The notes under the pieces are model-generated. The model worked only from the letters and a program-made list of their open reading frames with translations. It did no database searches and was not told the origin of the DNA. From Anaerobacillus alkalidiazotrophicus (lineage in GTDB: Bacteria; Bacillota; Bacilli; Bacillales_H; Anaerobacillaceae), in NCBI RefSeq assembly GCF_001866055.1, contig NZ_MLQS01000001.1:188675-204644 (forward strand): a stretch of DNA of 15,970 nt, in the 5' to 3' direction. Position 1 is the first letter of the stretch, and each line of letters starts with the position of its first letter. Shown piece after piece: positions 7,029-14,104 of the stretch. The position numbers and the translations under genes are program-made.

Positions 7029-8666
7029 TTATCTTACTAAGAAACGGTTAATTCTTGCTTTTAGCTCTATTAAGGAAAATGGCTTTGTAATATAATCATC
7101 TGCCCCTGCATCTAACGCTTTAGCAATATTTTCCTCAGATTGGTTTGCTGTTAACATGATAATAGCTGTTTGTTTAAACCTAATATTCTGCCTAATTTCA
7201 ACCAAAACATCGTAACCATTCATTTCGGGCATCAAGCCATCAAGTAATATTAATTTTGGATGCTCACGCTTAGCAATTTCAAGCGCTTCCCTACCGTTTG
7301 TGGCTTCTAATAAGGACCACTCTTCCTCATTTAGCCCGTCCAACAATATTTGCCGTGTAAACCTATCGTCATCAACAATTAAAATTTTCGATTGTTGTTT
7401 CTTCAGCTTCATTTTTGGCTCATATATGAACACTCGATTACGCCCATTATTCTTAGCAACGTATAGTGCTATATCAGCTAAATTTAATATTTCAACAGGA
7501 TTATTTATATTAGCCTGGGCGGATGCAATTCCACCACTAAATGTCTGTTGAATAACTTTATCACCGACTTTAATATGCAAATTTGAAAACTCTTTTCGTA
7601 ATGAATTCAGTTTTTTCCAAGCGTTTTTCTCCTCAGTTCTTGGCATTAATAAAATAAATTCTTCACCGCCATAACGAGCAAAGATATCGGTATTCCTTAT
7701 TTTCCCTCTAATAAACTTTGTAAATTCTACTAATACTTTATCGCCAACCGAATGCCCATACTTGTCATTCACATGTTTAAAGTAATCTAAGTCAAATATA
7801 GCTACAGAATGAACAAATTGCTTTTCATTATGATTGCTTAAGTAATATTCGAGTCGCTCCATCATAAATTTTCTTGAATAAATTCCTGTCAACTCATCTA
7901 TGTTCACTTGATTTTTCATACGTAAAGCTTTATCAGTTAATCTCATTACTTTTAAGAATAAATCATCCATGATAAAAGGTTTTAAGAGTGAGTCGTCGGT
8001 CTCAAATTTAATTTTTTCGATCAATTTAGTTTGATTTTTATCACCAATCGCAATGATCGGCACAAAGAAATCACTGACTTTTCGCTTTAATTTTTCAATT
8101 AACTCTTCTATTGTAATATCGACTAAATCTACTCCAAAGAGAATGCAATCTGGTAATGTTTCATCAATAATTTGAAGTCCTAGATTACCTCTATGTGATT
8201 TTAAAACATTAAATCCAGCTTCTGATAATAGGCGAGCAATTTTGTTTAAAAAAAGCAAATCATCTTCAATAATTAATAAAGTTTTTGGATGGTCTTTATG
8301 ATTATACTCTTTTACTAATTGTAAGACTTGTTCATCTTTTATTTTAGGCAAACGATATTGAATTTGCGTAGGAGTTTGTAAAATAAGTAATATTTCATCT
8401 AATAAATGCAAAAATGCACGTTCCATATAAAGTGGCAAGTATCCACTTTTAACCATAGTTAATAACGTCTGAGCAATGTGGGTGACATCGTTCATATTGA
8501 ATTTTTTTGATGAAGCTTCTAAATCTTGAAGTTGTTCCAACATCTCACAGGAAAGTTCTCTATCAGCATTTCTTCTGTTAATAACCTCATTCATTAATAC
8601 TTCTATTTTTTTCGGGGTTTGTATCAAGTATAATTCTTTACTACCGTTTGGCTTATTCGGATCCAT
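7029..8666 (-). CDS. Diguanylate cyclase, REC-GGDEF-REC, first receiver degenerate
   Basis: A 545-residue cytoplasmic signalling protein expected to make cyclic di-GMP from two GTP. Residues 1-110 are helical with no assigned domain. A first receiver covers about 128-245: it keeps the acidic pair (D135, D136) and K229, but the phosphoacceptor position in PDCILFGVD is glycine (G178), so it should not be phosphorylated. The GGDEF domain covers about 250-418, with metal-binding FDLDYF at 291-296, an active-type GGEEF at 333-337 and a product-inhibition I-site RNTD at 324-327, five residues before it. A second, intact receiver covers 426-545 with D432-D434, phosphoacceptor D476 in LILLDGLMPEMNG, T506 and K528. 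No histidine kinase lies beside it. The ribosome binding site is GAAAGGGGG. I do not know this gene from the yha region and infer a lineage-specific insertion. Confidence 0.92.
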   Translation of the reverse strand: MDPNKPNGSKELYLIQTPKKIEVLMNEVINRRNADRELSCEMLEQLQDLEASSKKFNMNDVTHIAQTLLTMVKSGYLPLYMERAFLHLLDEILLILQTPTQIQYRLPKIKDEQVLQLVKEYNHKDHPKTLLIIEDDLLFLNKIARLLSEAGFNVLKSHRGNLGLQIIDETLPDCILFGVDLVDITIEELIEKLKRKVSDFFVPIIAIGDKNQTKLIEKIKFETDDSLLKPFIMDDLFLKVMRLTDKALRMKNQVNIDELTGIYSRKFMMERLEYYLSNHNEKQFVHSVAIFDLDYFKHVNDKYGHSVGDKVLVEFTKFIRGKIRNTDIFARYGGEEFILLMPRTEEKNAWKKLNSLRKEFSNLHIKVGDKVIQQTFSGGIASAQANINNPVEILNLADIALYVAKNNGRNRVFIYEPKMKLKKQQSKILIVDDDRFTRQILLDGLNEEEWSLLEATNGREALEIAKREHPKLILLDGLMPEMNGYDVLVEIRQNIRFKQTAIIMLTANQSEENIAKALDAGADDYITKPFSLIELKARINRFLVR

Positions 8667-8718
8667 CTAATCCCCCTTTCTTATACAATGAAAAACTGTA
8701 ATTGAGTGAATTTTATAA

Positions 8719-8758
8719 TCCCATTTATTGAGCCGCATCAATCTATACTTAAATGGGA
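8719..8758 (-). promoter_or_regulatory. Leader hairpin of the cyclase mRNA
   Basis: TCCCATTTA (8719-8727) pairs perfectly with TAAATGGGA (8750-8758). A short inner TTGA/TCAA helix lies inside. If transcription starts near 8760, as the promoter predicts, this fold forms the very 5' end of the mRNA, about 50 bases before the start codon. It could stabilise the transcript or act in regulation; no known riboswitch class was recognised. Confidence 0.35.
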
Positions 8759-8766
8759 CCTACAAT

Positions 8767-8794
8767 ATAGTATCTTAAGTTGCATGAAATTCAA
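8767..8794 (-). promoter_or_regulatory. Probable promoter of the cyclase gene
   Basis: On the minus strand TTGAAT (8789-8794), a 16-base spacer and TACTAT (8767-8772) resemble a sigma-A promoter. The predicted start near 8760 gives a leader of about 95 bases. Confidence 0.45.
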
Positions 8795-8828
8795 TAAATT
8801 CCAAATGAATACAACATTCTCATAATAA

Positions 8829-8870
8829 AAAGATCCATCCTTATTATACATTGAATATAATAAGGATTGG
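8829..8870 (-). terminator. Minus-strand terminator-like hairpin with no obvious client gene
   Basis: TCCTTATTATA (8838-8848 region) pairs with TATAATAAGGA around a CATTGAA loop, and CCA/TGG extends it past one bulge, within 8835-8870. On the minus strand ATCTTTTTATT follows. No minus-strand gene ends here. The stem is AT-rich and could be chance. Confidence 0.35.
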
Positions 8871-8916
8871 AAAGAAATAATCCTAAAAAATTACTTGTAT
8901 TTTTTTCAATAAAGTA

Positions 8917-8945
8917 TTGAAATCCTAATAAAAAAAGCGTAAATT
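8917..8945 (+). promoter_or_regulatory. Probable yhaJ promoter
   Basis: TTGAAA (8917-8922), a 17-base spacer and TAAATT (8940-8945). The predicted transcription start near 8952 falls at the upstream ATG at 8954 and about 30 bases before the ATG at 8984, which supports the downstream start for yhaJ. Confidence 0.5.
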
Positions 8946-8983
8946 AATCAAGTATGTCTAAAATGTTAGGAGTTTTTTTTACT

Positions 8984-9526
8984 ATGTTTTGTTATAAATC
9001 CGTGAACGTTATTGAACAATATGGCAAAAGTAAAATTGTTTTCTTTTCTTCAAGTGCATTTCTTTCATTTTTTATTTTGTACTACTTAATTTTTAGAACC
9101 TTTGTTTCTAATACAGCTTTACATGATCTTGGTTTTATATTTTTTATTGTATCGATATATATTATTATTCCAATTCATTCCTTATTTCATTATATACCAT
9201 TATTTATAGCAAATAAAAAAATAAAATTAATATTAAAAGTTATAAAAGGTGTACCAATAGTTACTGGAAAAGTTCCTAATCCTGTACCAAAGTACCTAGC
9301 TATAATTGTTCTACTATTTCCTACTATAATGATTACTACTTTGGCAATAACCAGCTCTTTACTAGCACCACAATTATTGCATTATATCTCCTTAATTGCA
9401 GCTGTAAATATAGGGCTATGTATTTATGACATCATTCCATTAATTCAAATTGTCAAAGCCCCTAAAGATTCATATATTCAAATCTATAAAAATGGATACC
9501 GTATATTAAGAACTAGCAGAACTTAA
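8984..9526 (+). CDS. yhaJ: YhaJ-like DUF3267 membrane protein
   Basis: A polytopic membrane protein of 180 residues with about four hydrophobic segments (near 20-40, 48-75, 106-128 and 130-150). It resembles the DUF3267 family, described as putative zincin-like peptidases: the N-terminal FCYKSVNVIEQYG, the HSLFH pair (H65, H69) where family members have HExxH, PVPKYLAIIVLLFP, and the C-terminal KAPKDSYIQIYKNGYRIL. The catalytic glutamate of HExxH is replaced by serine, so peptidase activity is doubtful. The frame is open from 8954, but a TTAGGAG at 8966-8972 and the promoter position favour the ATG at 8984. The match to yhaJ rests on remembered family features and on position between yhaI and prsA. 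Confidence 0.7.
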   Translation: MFCYKSVNVIEQYGKSKIVFFSSSAFLSFFILYYLIFRTFVSNTALHDLGFIFFIVSIYIIIPIHSLFHYIPLFIANKKIKLILKVIKGVPIVTGKVPNPVPKYLAIIVLLFPTIMITTLAITSSLLAPQLLHYISLIAAVNIGLCIYDIIPLIQIVKAPKDSYIQIYKNGYRILRTSRT

Positions 9527-9580
9527 AGAGAAATTCTAACATATCACTCGGATATATTGATTATTTAGTATTAGTATTAT

Positions 9581-9635
9581 TTCCAACTAAAAAACTATCT
9601 TTTTTTCTAATTAAATGATAAAGTAATAGTTGGAA
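9581..9635. repeat. Inverted repeat upstream of the 59-residue gene
   Basis: TTCCAACTA (9581-9589) is perfectly complementary to TAGTTGGAA (9627-9635), with a 37-base loop that contains a run of eight T. CTATC/GATAAAG adds weak inner pairing. It could be a leader fold or a poor terminator for yhaJ. Confidence 0.3.
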
Positions 9636-9657
9636 TCCTACGGACATGGAGGTAACT

Positions 9658-9837
9658 ATGCTAATATTTTATTTTCCCTTTGCTTTATTTATCTTATTCA
9701 TGATTAATTCTATGACAAATTCATTATGCCTTCAGAAGGAAATCCCTGAAGAAAAGCAACCTAAAGTTTTCCGTACTATAAATGTTCTAATTACTATACT
9801 ATTAACTTCATCTTATATTAAAATCCTCTTCACTTAA
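9658..9837 (+). CDS. Small membrane protein upstream of prsA, function unknown
   Basis: A 59-residue protein I do not recognise. It has two hydrophobic segments, about residues 2-18 (LIFYFPFALFILFMI) and 40-57 (TINVLITILLTSSYIKIL), joined by a polar loop with several charged residues (KEIPEEKQPKVFR). A GGAGGT ribosome binding site at 9648-9653 lies 4-5 bases before the ATG at 9658; the ATG at 9646 overlaps this site and is not the likely start. A strong terminator overlaps the last codons. The position, between yhaJ and prsA, corresponds to where B. subtilis has other small yha genes, but I cannot match it to one. Confidence 0.7.
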   Translation: MLIFYFPFALFILFMINSMTNSLCLQKEIPEEKQPKVFRTINVLITILLTSSYIKILFT

Positions 9838-9858
9838 ATTGAAGAGGATTTTTTATTA
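9820..9858 (+). terminator. Strong terminator overlapping the stop of the small membrane protein gene
   Basis: AAAATCCTCTTCA (9820-9832) pairs perfectly with TGAAGAGGATTTT (9840-9852), followed by further T residues. The loop contains the TAA stop codon, so the last five codons form the 5' arm. It separates this gene from prsA. Confidence 0.85.
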
Positions 9859-9904
9859 CAATGTTTTGTCAAACTCATATTAAATAAAATTTTTTAGTTA
9901 CTTT

Positions 9905-9933
9905 TTTCTTTTATTGTTTTTTTATGCTATAGT
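9905..9933 (+). promoter_or_regulatory. prsA promoter with extended -10
   Basis: TGC-TATAGT (9925-9933) is an extended -10 element. The -35 position 17 bases upstream is only TTTCTT, so promoter strength would depend on the TGn motif. It lies 45 bases before the prsA start codon and just after the preceding terminator, so prsA is probably a single-gene transcript. Confidence 0.5.
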
Positions 9934-9978
9934 AATCATTGTGTAAACTAGAAGAATATGATAGAGGAGTTGTAGAAC

Positions 9979-10845
9979 GTGAAAAAGTTAATAACAGCAT
10001 TCGCTTTAACTGGATTACTCGCACTTTCTGCTTGTAACGGCGCTAATACTACTGAAGATCGTGTTATTGCAGAAGTTGAAGGTATTACGATTACAGAGGC
10101 TGAATTTATTACCCAATTAAAAGAGGCTAATGGTGATCAGGTTCTTACCATGTTAGTACAAGAGAAGGTATTTGAAGCTGAAGCAGAAAAATTAAACATT
10201 ACTGAAGAAGATGTTAACAATGAACTTGATAAGGTTAGAGAAACATATGACCTTACTGACGATGATGATTTCACTAATTTTCTGCTAGTTCAAGGCTTCA
10301 ATGATGAAAGCGAGTTCATTACTTTAGTTAAACAACATTTAGTGATTCAAAAAATTGCAGGTCAAAATGTAGAAATCACAGAAGAAGAAGTTCTTAAAGA
10401 GTATGAGGCAGGGAAAGAAGTAGAAGCTAGTCACATCTTAGTTTCTGACCTGGAGACTGCTGAAGAAATTCTAGACAAGCTTAACGATGGTGAAGACTTT
10501 AGCGAACTTGCCCAAGAACACTCCATTGATCCAGGAAGTGGAGCTGAAGGAGGTCAATTAGGCTCATTTGAACGTGGTAGAATGGTTCCGGAATTTGAAG
10601 AAGCTGCATTCTCACTTGAAGTTGGTGAAATTAGCGATCCTATTCAATCCGACTTTGGCTATCACATTATTAAAGTAACTGACCGTACACCATTTGAAGA
10701 AAGCTTTGAGGATGTAAAAGAAGAATTAGAAGAACTTTTATCACGAAGACAAGCTAGACCAATTGATGAAGTTCAAAGAGAATTAATGGAAAATGCAAGA
10801 ATTAATATTAAGGATAAGCAATTTAAGCATCTCTTTACCAACTAA
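9979..10845 (+). CDS. prsA: Foldase lipoprotein PrsA (parvulin-type prolyl isomerase)
   Basis: Membrane-anchored chaperone outside the cell that folds secreted proteins such as proteases and amylases; 288 residues (B. subtilis 292). The signal peptide [19 protein letters not shown] ends in the lipobox LSAC, so Cys19 should be lipidated after cleavage by signal peptidase II. Residues 20-140 form the N-terminal part of the chaperone domain, and 149-234 the parvulin domain, with [28 protein letters not shown] and [11 protein letters not shown]. The C-terminal helix region follows. The mature protein is very acidic (for example [19 protein letters not shown]), as in alkaliphilic or salt-tolerant relatives. 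The start is GTG with GAGGAG upstream. It sits between yhaJ-type genes and yhaL/yhaM as in B. subtilis. Confidence 0.97.
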   Translation: MKKLITAFALTGLLALSACNGANTTEDRVIAEVEGITITEAEFITQLKEANGDQVLTMLVQEKVFEAEAEKLNITEEDVNNELDKVRETYDLTDDDDFTNFLLVQGFNDESEFITLVKQHLVIQKIAGQNVEITEEEVLKEYEAGKEVEASHILVSDLETAEEILDKLNDGEDFSELAQEHSIDPGSGAEGGQLGSFERGRMVPEFEEAAFSLEVGEISDPIQSDFGYHIIKVTDRTPFEESFEDVKEELEELLSRRQARPIDEVQRELMENARINIKDKQFKHLFTN

Positions 10846-10853
10846 AACTTTTG

Positions 10854-10890
10854 AAAAACACAAAGGATTACCGTTCTTTGTGTTTTTTAT
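10854..10890 (+). terminator. Rho-independent terminator of prsA
   Basis: AAAAACACAAAG (10854-10865) pairs with CTTTGTGTTTTT (10876-10887) around a 10-base loop, and the 3' arm ends in a T run. It begins 9 bases after the prsA stop codon. Confidence 0.85.
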
Positions 10891-10991
10891 GTTTTCTGCT
10901 ACAGTAGAACAACCTTACAATTTATCCATTAATAAAGTTGTTTATATCGTCGGACCTACAACTTAATAAAAAATTTCCATAATAGCCCAGT

Positions 10992-11019
10992 ACGAAAATT
11001 ATATCTCCTACATAGAGTG
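10992..11019 (+). promoter_or_regulatory. Possible sigma-K-like promoter of the YjcZ-type gene
   Basis: AC at 10992-10993, one base and a 16-base gap precede CATAGAGTG (11011-11019), close to the sigma-K pattern (AC ... CATAnnnTA) except for TG in place of TA. Late mother-cell expression would suit a YjcZ-type gene. The match is short and could be chance. Confidence 0.25.
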
Positions 11020-11069
11020 ATTAAGAGAGGAATTTCCTCATCAAAAAAAAGCTGAAGGGATGATTTAAC

Positions 11070-11186
11070 ATGACAGGATGTTTACCTCCAACACCACCAG
11101 CACCAGGTCCAGGGGTAGGTTTTGCGTTAATCTTAGTATTATTTATTCTATTAGTAATTATTGGTGCAGTTTATGTAGCTTACTAA
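11070..11186 (+). CDS. YjcZ-family small sporulation-type peptide
   Basis: A 38-residue peptide: a short N-terminal part rich in proline (MTGCLPPTPPAPGPG), then VGFALILVLFILLVIIGAVY, one transmembrane helix, ending in VAY. The GFALILVLFILLVIIGA core is the signature of the YjcZ-type sporulation peptides, which usually have a glycine- and tyrosine-rich N terminus; here it is proline-rich and carries one cysteine. The ribosome binding site AAGGGA lies 9-10 bases before the ATG. A terminator follows 8 bases after the stop. The function in spores is not established; the family is associated with the spore or mother cell. It is convergent with yhaL. Confidence 0.85.
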   Translation: MTGCLPPTPPAPGPGVGFALILVLFILLVIIGAVYVAY

Positions 11187-11194
11187 TACGATCA

Positions 11195-11233
11195 CGAAAA
11201 AAGAGCTGACGATAATGTCAACTCTTTTTTTCG
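11195..11233. terminator. Bidirectional terminator between the YjcZ-type gene and yhaL
   Basis: CGAAAAAAGAG-C-TGAC (from 11195) pairs with GTCA-A-CTCTTTTTTTCG (to 11233) around a GATAAT loop. A run of A on the left and of T on the right makes it usable in both directions, which suits two convergent genes whose stops lie on either side. Confidence 0.85.
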
Positions 11234-11512
11234 TTAATCATTAATAATTTGTTTGTTTTTTCGCCTCTCACGAATAGGTTCCATAAAGATTTCACCTTCT
11301 TGTTCAATCCAGAGCTGCTCCATTTCTTTATCTTCCTTGGAGTATTTATACGATAAATAACCACTTACGATAATACCAGCCAACAATAGATAAACCCACC
11401 ACGGACTCGTTTCGACTAAGACTGCTATAGGAGTTACTAAAAATAAAGTTTTTACTAAAAATAAAAGTATCAATACACCTATAATAACTCGAATAAATTT
11501 TACCGGGGTCAT
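11234..11512 (-). CDS. yhaL: YhaL-type sporulation protein with an extra N-terminal helix
   Basis: A 92-residue membrane protein. The C-terminal part, SPWWVYLLLAGIIVSGYLSY then WIEQEGEIFMEPIRERRKNK, matches the Spore_YhaL family: a WWVY-led membrane helix followed by an I-E-x-E-G-x-I-F-M-E motif and a basic tail. B. subtilis YhaL is shorter (about 70 residues); here about 34 extra residues at the front form a further hydrophobic segment (VIIGVLILLFLVKTLFLVTPIAVLV, about residues 10-33). GAGGTGA precedes the ATG with short spacing. Position beside prsA fits. No residue points to an enzyme activity. Confidence 0.75.
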   Translation of the reverse strand: MTPVKFIRVIIGVLILLFLVKTLFLVTPIAVLVETSPWWVYLLLAGIIVSGYLSYKYSKEDKEMEQLWIEQEGEIFMEPIRERRKNKQIIND

Positions 11513-11522
11513 ATCTTCACCT

Positions 11523-11570
11523 CTATTAATAGTTTTGTAATAGTAATAGTCTATTCTAGTCTATTAATAG
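11523..11570. repeat. Paired palindromes upstream of yhaL
   Basis: The 10-base palindrome CTATTAATAG occurs twice, at 11523-11532 and 11561-11570, 38 bases apart. Between them lie AGTAATAGT and tandem TAGTCTATT units. The first copy lies directly beside the yhaL ribosome binding site. It may be an operator pair or only AT-rich repetition. Confidence 0.35.
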
Positions 11571-11643
11571 ATATACCAATTTATTAGAGAATACTATCAT
11601 AGGCAAAACTAACTCCTACGTTGTAGCCTCAAAGCAATATCAT

Positions 11644-12588
11644 TCAATTAGAAAAGGTAGGTTTATAGAAACTTCTGTTATCCATAGCATATAATTTTTC
11701 GCTAAATTCTCCAGGCTTTACTCTTTCCATCGCACGATCTAACATATTCATTTTTGCGTCAATATTATCGACCATATGCAAAATTTCAGCCTCTCGGATC
11801 AATGGAGGTTTTGGACTTCCCCATTCCCCCTTTGAATGATGGCTCAACACTAAATGTTGTAAAACCATGACTTCTTCTCCCTCAATAGCTAACTCGTTTG
11901 CAACTTGCCCAATTTCGTTTACCATAATTGAAATATGACCAATAAGCTTCCCTTCCACTGTATAAGTAGTACCAACAGGTCCTGATAACTCGATAACTTT
12001 TCCTAAGTCATGTAAAATTATCCCTGAATAAAGTAAATCAGTATCAAGAGAAGGATAAAGATTTGCTAGTGCTTTTGCTAAATCTAACATGGAAACAACA
12101 TGATAAGCTAGACCAGAAACAAACTCATGATGATTTTTCGTTGCTGCTGGAATTTCAAGAAAAGCCTCTCGATGTTTTTTTAGTAGATGACGAGTGATAC
12201 GTTGAAGATTTGCATTTTTCATTTCGAAAATATATTGAGTAATTTTTGCAAACATTTCTTCTGGGTCAATTGGAGCACATTGTAAGAAATCAGCTAATTT
12301 TACGTGATCCATTGCAGTTGTTGGCCGAATACCTTTAATTTTAAGTTGTAGCTTGCCGCGGTATTCTTGGATGTCCCCTGTTACATGAATGATCGTACTA
12401 CTAACAAACGTCGTTTCATCATCTGGATTACAATCCCATAATTTTGCTTCCATTTCTCCTGTATGATCACCTAATTGTAGTGTTAAAAAAGGTTTTCCAT
12501 TACTAGCTACACCCTTTGCAACTGATTTTATTAATAAATATCCGTCTATTTTCTCTCCCACTTGAAAATGGGCTATCCCTTTATGCAA
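11644..12588 (-). CDS. yhaM: 3'-5' exoribonuclease YhaM
   Basis: Metal-dependent 3'-5' exonuclease of RNA and single-stranded DNA; 314 residues from the chosen start, the same length as B. subtilis YhaM. The N-terminal OB-fold (about 10-95) contains [17 protein letters not shown]. The HD domain (about 145-290) contains [26 protein letters not shown] with the metal-binding HD pair, and [15 protein letters not shown]. The C terminus NRSFYKPTF is typical. The frame is open to a TTG at 12603, but the TTG at 12586-12588 gives [14 protein letters not shown], aligned with the known start, and has GGTGGTG six bases before it. The start is therefore a weak codon. In B. subtilis yhaM neighbours yhaN-yhaO, absent here. 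Confidence 0.96.
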   Translation of the reverse strand: MHKGIAHFQVGEKIDGYLLIKSVAKGVASNGKPFLTLQLGDHTGEMEAKLWDCNPDDETTFVSSTIIHVTGDIQEYRGKLQLKIKGIRPTTAMDHVKLADFLQCAPIDPEEMFAKITQYIFEMKNANLQRITRHLLKKHREAFLEIPAATKNHHEFVSGLAYHVVSMLDLAKALANLYPSLDTDLLYSGIILHDLGKVIELSGPVGTTYTVEGKLIGHISIMVNEIGQVANELAIEGEEVMVLQHLVLSHHSKGEWGSPKPPLIREAEILHMVDNIDAKMNMLDRAMERVKPGEFSEKLYAMDNRSFYKPTFSN

Positions 12589-12622
12589 TCTAGACACCAC
12601 CAATTCTTCATTTTGATCTACT

Positions 12623-12686
12623 GTTAAGGAATATGTACCCTCTACCTAAAGGCGAGAAGCTCCATATAGAACAACTGCTCCTTAAC
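12623..12686. repeat. Inverted repeat upstream of yhaM
   Basis: GTTAAGGA (12623-12630) is perfectly complementary to TCCTTAAC (12679-12686), with ATATG/CATAT also placed inside. The loop is long (48 bases). No T run follows. It lies between cssS and yhaM, which otherwise have no clear terminator between them. Confidence 0.25.
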
Positions 12687-12778
12687 GTTCAATATAAAAC
12701 AACTTTTATCTAGCTGTTATTTTCTTTTTCTTTTACATTACAATAATCGGATTAGAAAAAACACTGATGAAAAAAACT

Positions 12779-14104
12779 TTACAATGGCAAATATATTTTA
12801 AAGCTTACTCCATTTTCCTCATTTATGACCGTTGGATAGCCACCGTGTAATTCAGCAATTCTTTTTACAATAGCTAAACCTAAGCCAAACTGTCCTTTAT
12901 TTCCTTTTCTAAATGGTGTAAAGATGTGCCTAAGCTCTTTGCTAGGAATATGTTCTCCATCATTGGAAACCGTAATCTCAATCGTATCATTAACAATTAA
13001 TGCTTTCATAGTAATCGTCGCCTGAGCATAACGTAAGGCATTTTCTACTAGGTTTTCTAACAATATTTGAACTTGCTCTTTATCCCCATAGAAAGTCACT
13101 TCGGCTCCTTCAATAATAAAAGATAAATCATTTCTCTGCACTCGGTAACGTTCTTGTAATTGATAAGCAATTGATCCAAAGATAATTTCTTCTCTATGAA
13201 TGATTTCTTCCTTAATAGAATCAAGTTTTGTATAGTACAACATATCCTTTACTCTTTTTTCCATTCGGTTTGATTCTTCAATAATTACATCCATAGCTTG
13301 TTCAATGTTATCTTGTGGAAAAATGCCATCCTTAACCGATTTAGCATAGCTTTTCACAACCATTATCGGTGTTTTAAGTTCATGCGATGCATGTTGAATA
13401 AACGTTTTTTGAGCCTTATCATAATTTATCAAATTTTGCCGCATTTGCTCAAATTGAAAAGAGAGTTTCTGAAAATCTTGATCTCCTCTCCATTCAAAAG
13501 GTTCTTGCCAATTACGATTAGCAATTTGCTCAAAGTGATTTCCTAATATAGTGAGTGGTTGACGCAAATAATTTTTCAACCAAAATGCAGGTATTAAACT
13601 TAGTAAACTCGCAAGAATTAATATATAAAGTAGTCTCTCCCATAATTGATTTACCATTTGATCACGATATGAATCCCACATATAAGAAATATGATAAACT
13701 TCGCCCATATACGTATCTATTTTTTTCACAACATAAAATAATGTTGAATTATCATAGGTTAACTCGTAGCTACCATAGTCTGTCATTTGTTTATATGCTC
13801 GGTCTTTCATTTCAATAAACACTTCAAACGGAACAGGTTCTCCTTGAAGTCGCCCATACTCCTTTGCGAGAAATAAATGCATAACTAAACGTTCAGCATC
13901 TCGCCTTTCATTAAAATCAGCTTCTGGTTGATATTCAGAAGGAGCTGTATATCGTTCCTGTTCCTTTTCAATAATACGGTACATTTCTGCTGTTAAAGTG
14001 CTTTTTACAGAAATTGGATAAACAACAACTAACAATAATCCAACTAAAAGTATTAATGAAATAAACGATAGCCAAATTCTTTGTGTTAAATTCACTTTTT
14101 TCAT
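12779..14104 (-). CDS. cssS: Secretion-stress sensor histidine kinase CssS
   Basis: Membrane sensor of 441 residues that in B. subtilis responds to misfolded or over-produced exported proteins and signals to CssR. Layout: first membrane helix about 9-33, an extracytoplasmic sensor of about 120 residues, second helix about 157-177, HAMP about 178-230, then the dimerisation and phosphotransfer domain with H241 in SHELKTPIMVV, and the ATPase domain with N351/N355 in NLVENALRYA, NDGEHI at 381-386 and GQFGLGLAIVKRI at 404-416. Features shared with CssS include SYRDQM before helix 2, IPAFWLKNYLRQPL after it, and VKDGIFPQ after the H box. The ATG overlaps the cssR stop codon (ATGA), so it is translationally coupled to cssR. 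Confidence 0.88.
   Translation of the reverse strand: MKKVNLTQRIWLSFISLILLVGLLLVVVYPISVKSTLTAEMYRIIEKEQERYTAPSEYQPEADFNERRDAERLVMHLFLAKEYGRLQGEPVPFEVFIEMKDRAYKQMTDYGSYELTYDNSTLFYVVKKIDTYMGEVYHISYMWDSYRDQMVNQLWERLLYILILASLLSLIPAFWLKNYLRQPLTILGNHFEQIANRNWQEPFEWRGDQDFQKLSFQFEQMRQNLINYDKAQKTFIQHASHELKTPIMVVKSYAKSVKDGIFPQDNIEQAMDVIIEESNRMEKRVKDMLYYTKLDSIKEEIIHREEIIFGSIAYQLQERYRVQRNDLSFIIEGAEVTFYGDKEQVQILLENLVENALRYAQATITMKALIVNDTIEITVSNDGEHIPSKELRHIFTPFRKGNKGQFGLGLAIVKRIAELHGGYPTVINEENGVSFKIYLPL

Larger units (their letters stand above)
8667..8983. other. Divergent intergenic region between the cyclase gene and yhaJ
   Basis: This AT-rich gap has no gene. It contains a minus-strand promoter (8767-8794) with a structured leader (8719-8758), a hairpin with a minus-strand T tail (8829-8870), a small dyad TTCAATA-AAG-TATTGAA at about 8906-8922, and a plus-strand promoter (8917-8945). 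The c-di-GMP riboswitch pattern was looked for and not found. Confidence 0.45.

Noticed and set aside
6866..7051. 61-residue plus-strand frame across the yhaI start
   Set aside because: It is antisense to yhaI, with no credible start signal.
7300..7551. 83-residue plus-strand frame within the cyclase gene
   Set aside because: It is an antisense shadow of the GGDEF and receiver coding region, with no ribosome binding site.
8667..8770. Possible c-di-GMP riboswitch in front of the cyclase gene
   Set aside because: The leader folds into a simple hairpin and lacks the conserved GEMM sequence pattern.
13298..13818. Two plus-strand frames within cssS
   Set aside because: Both are antisense shadows of the histidine kinase, with no start signals or motifs.
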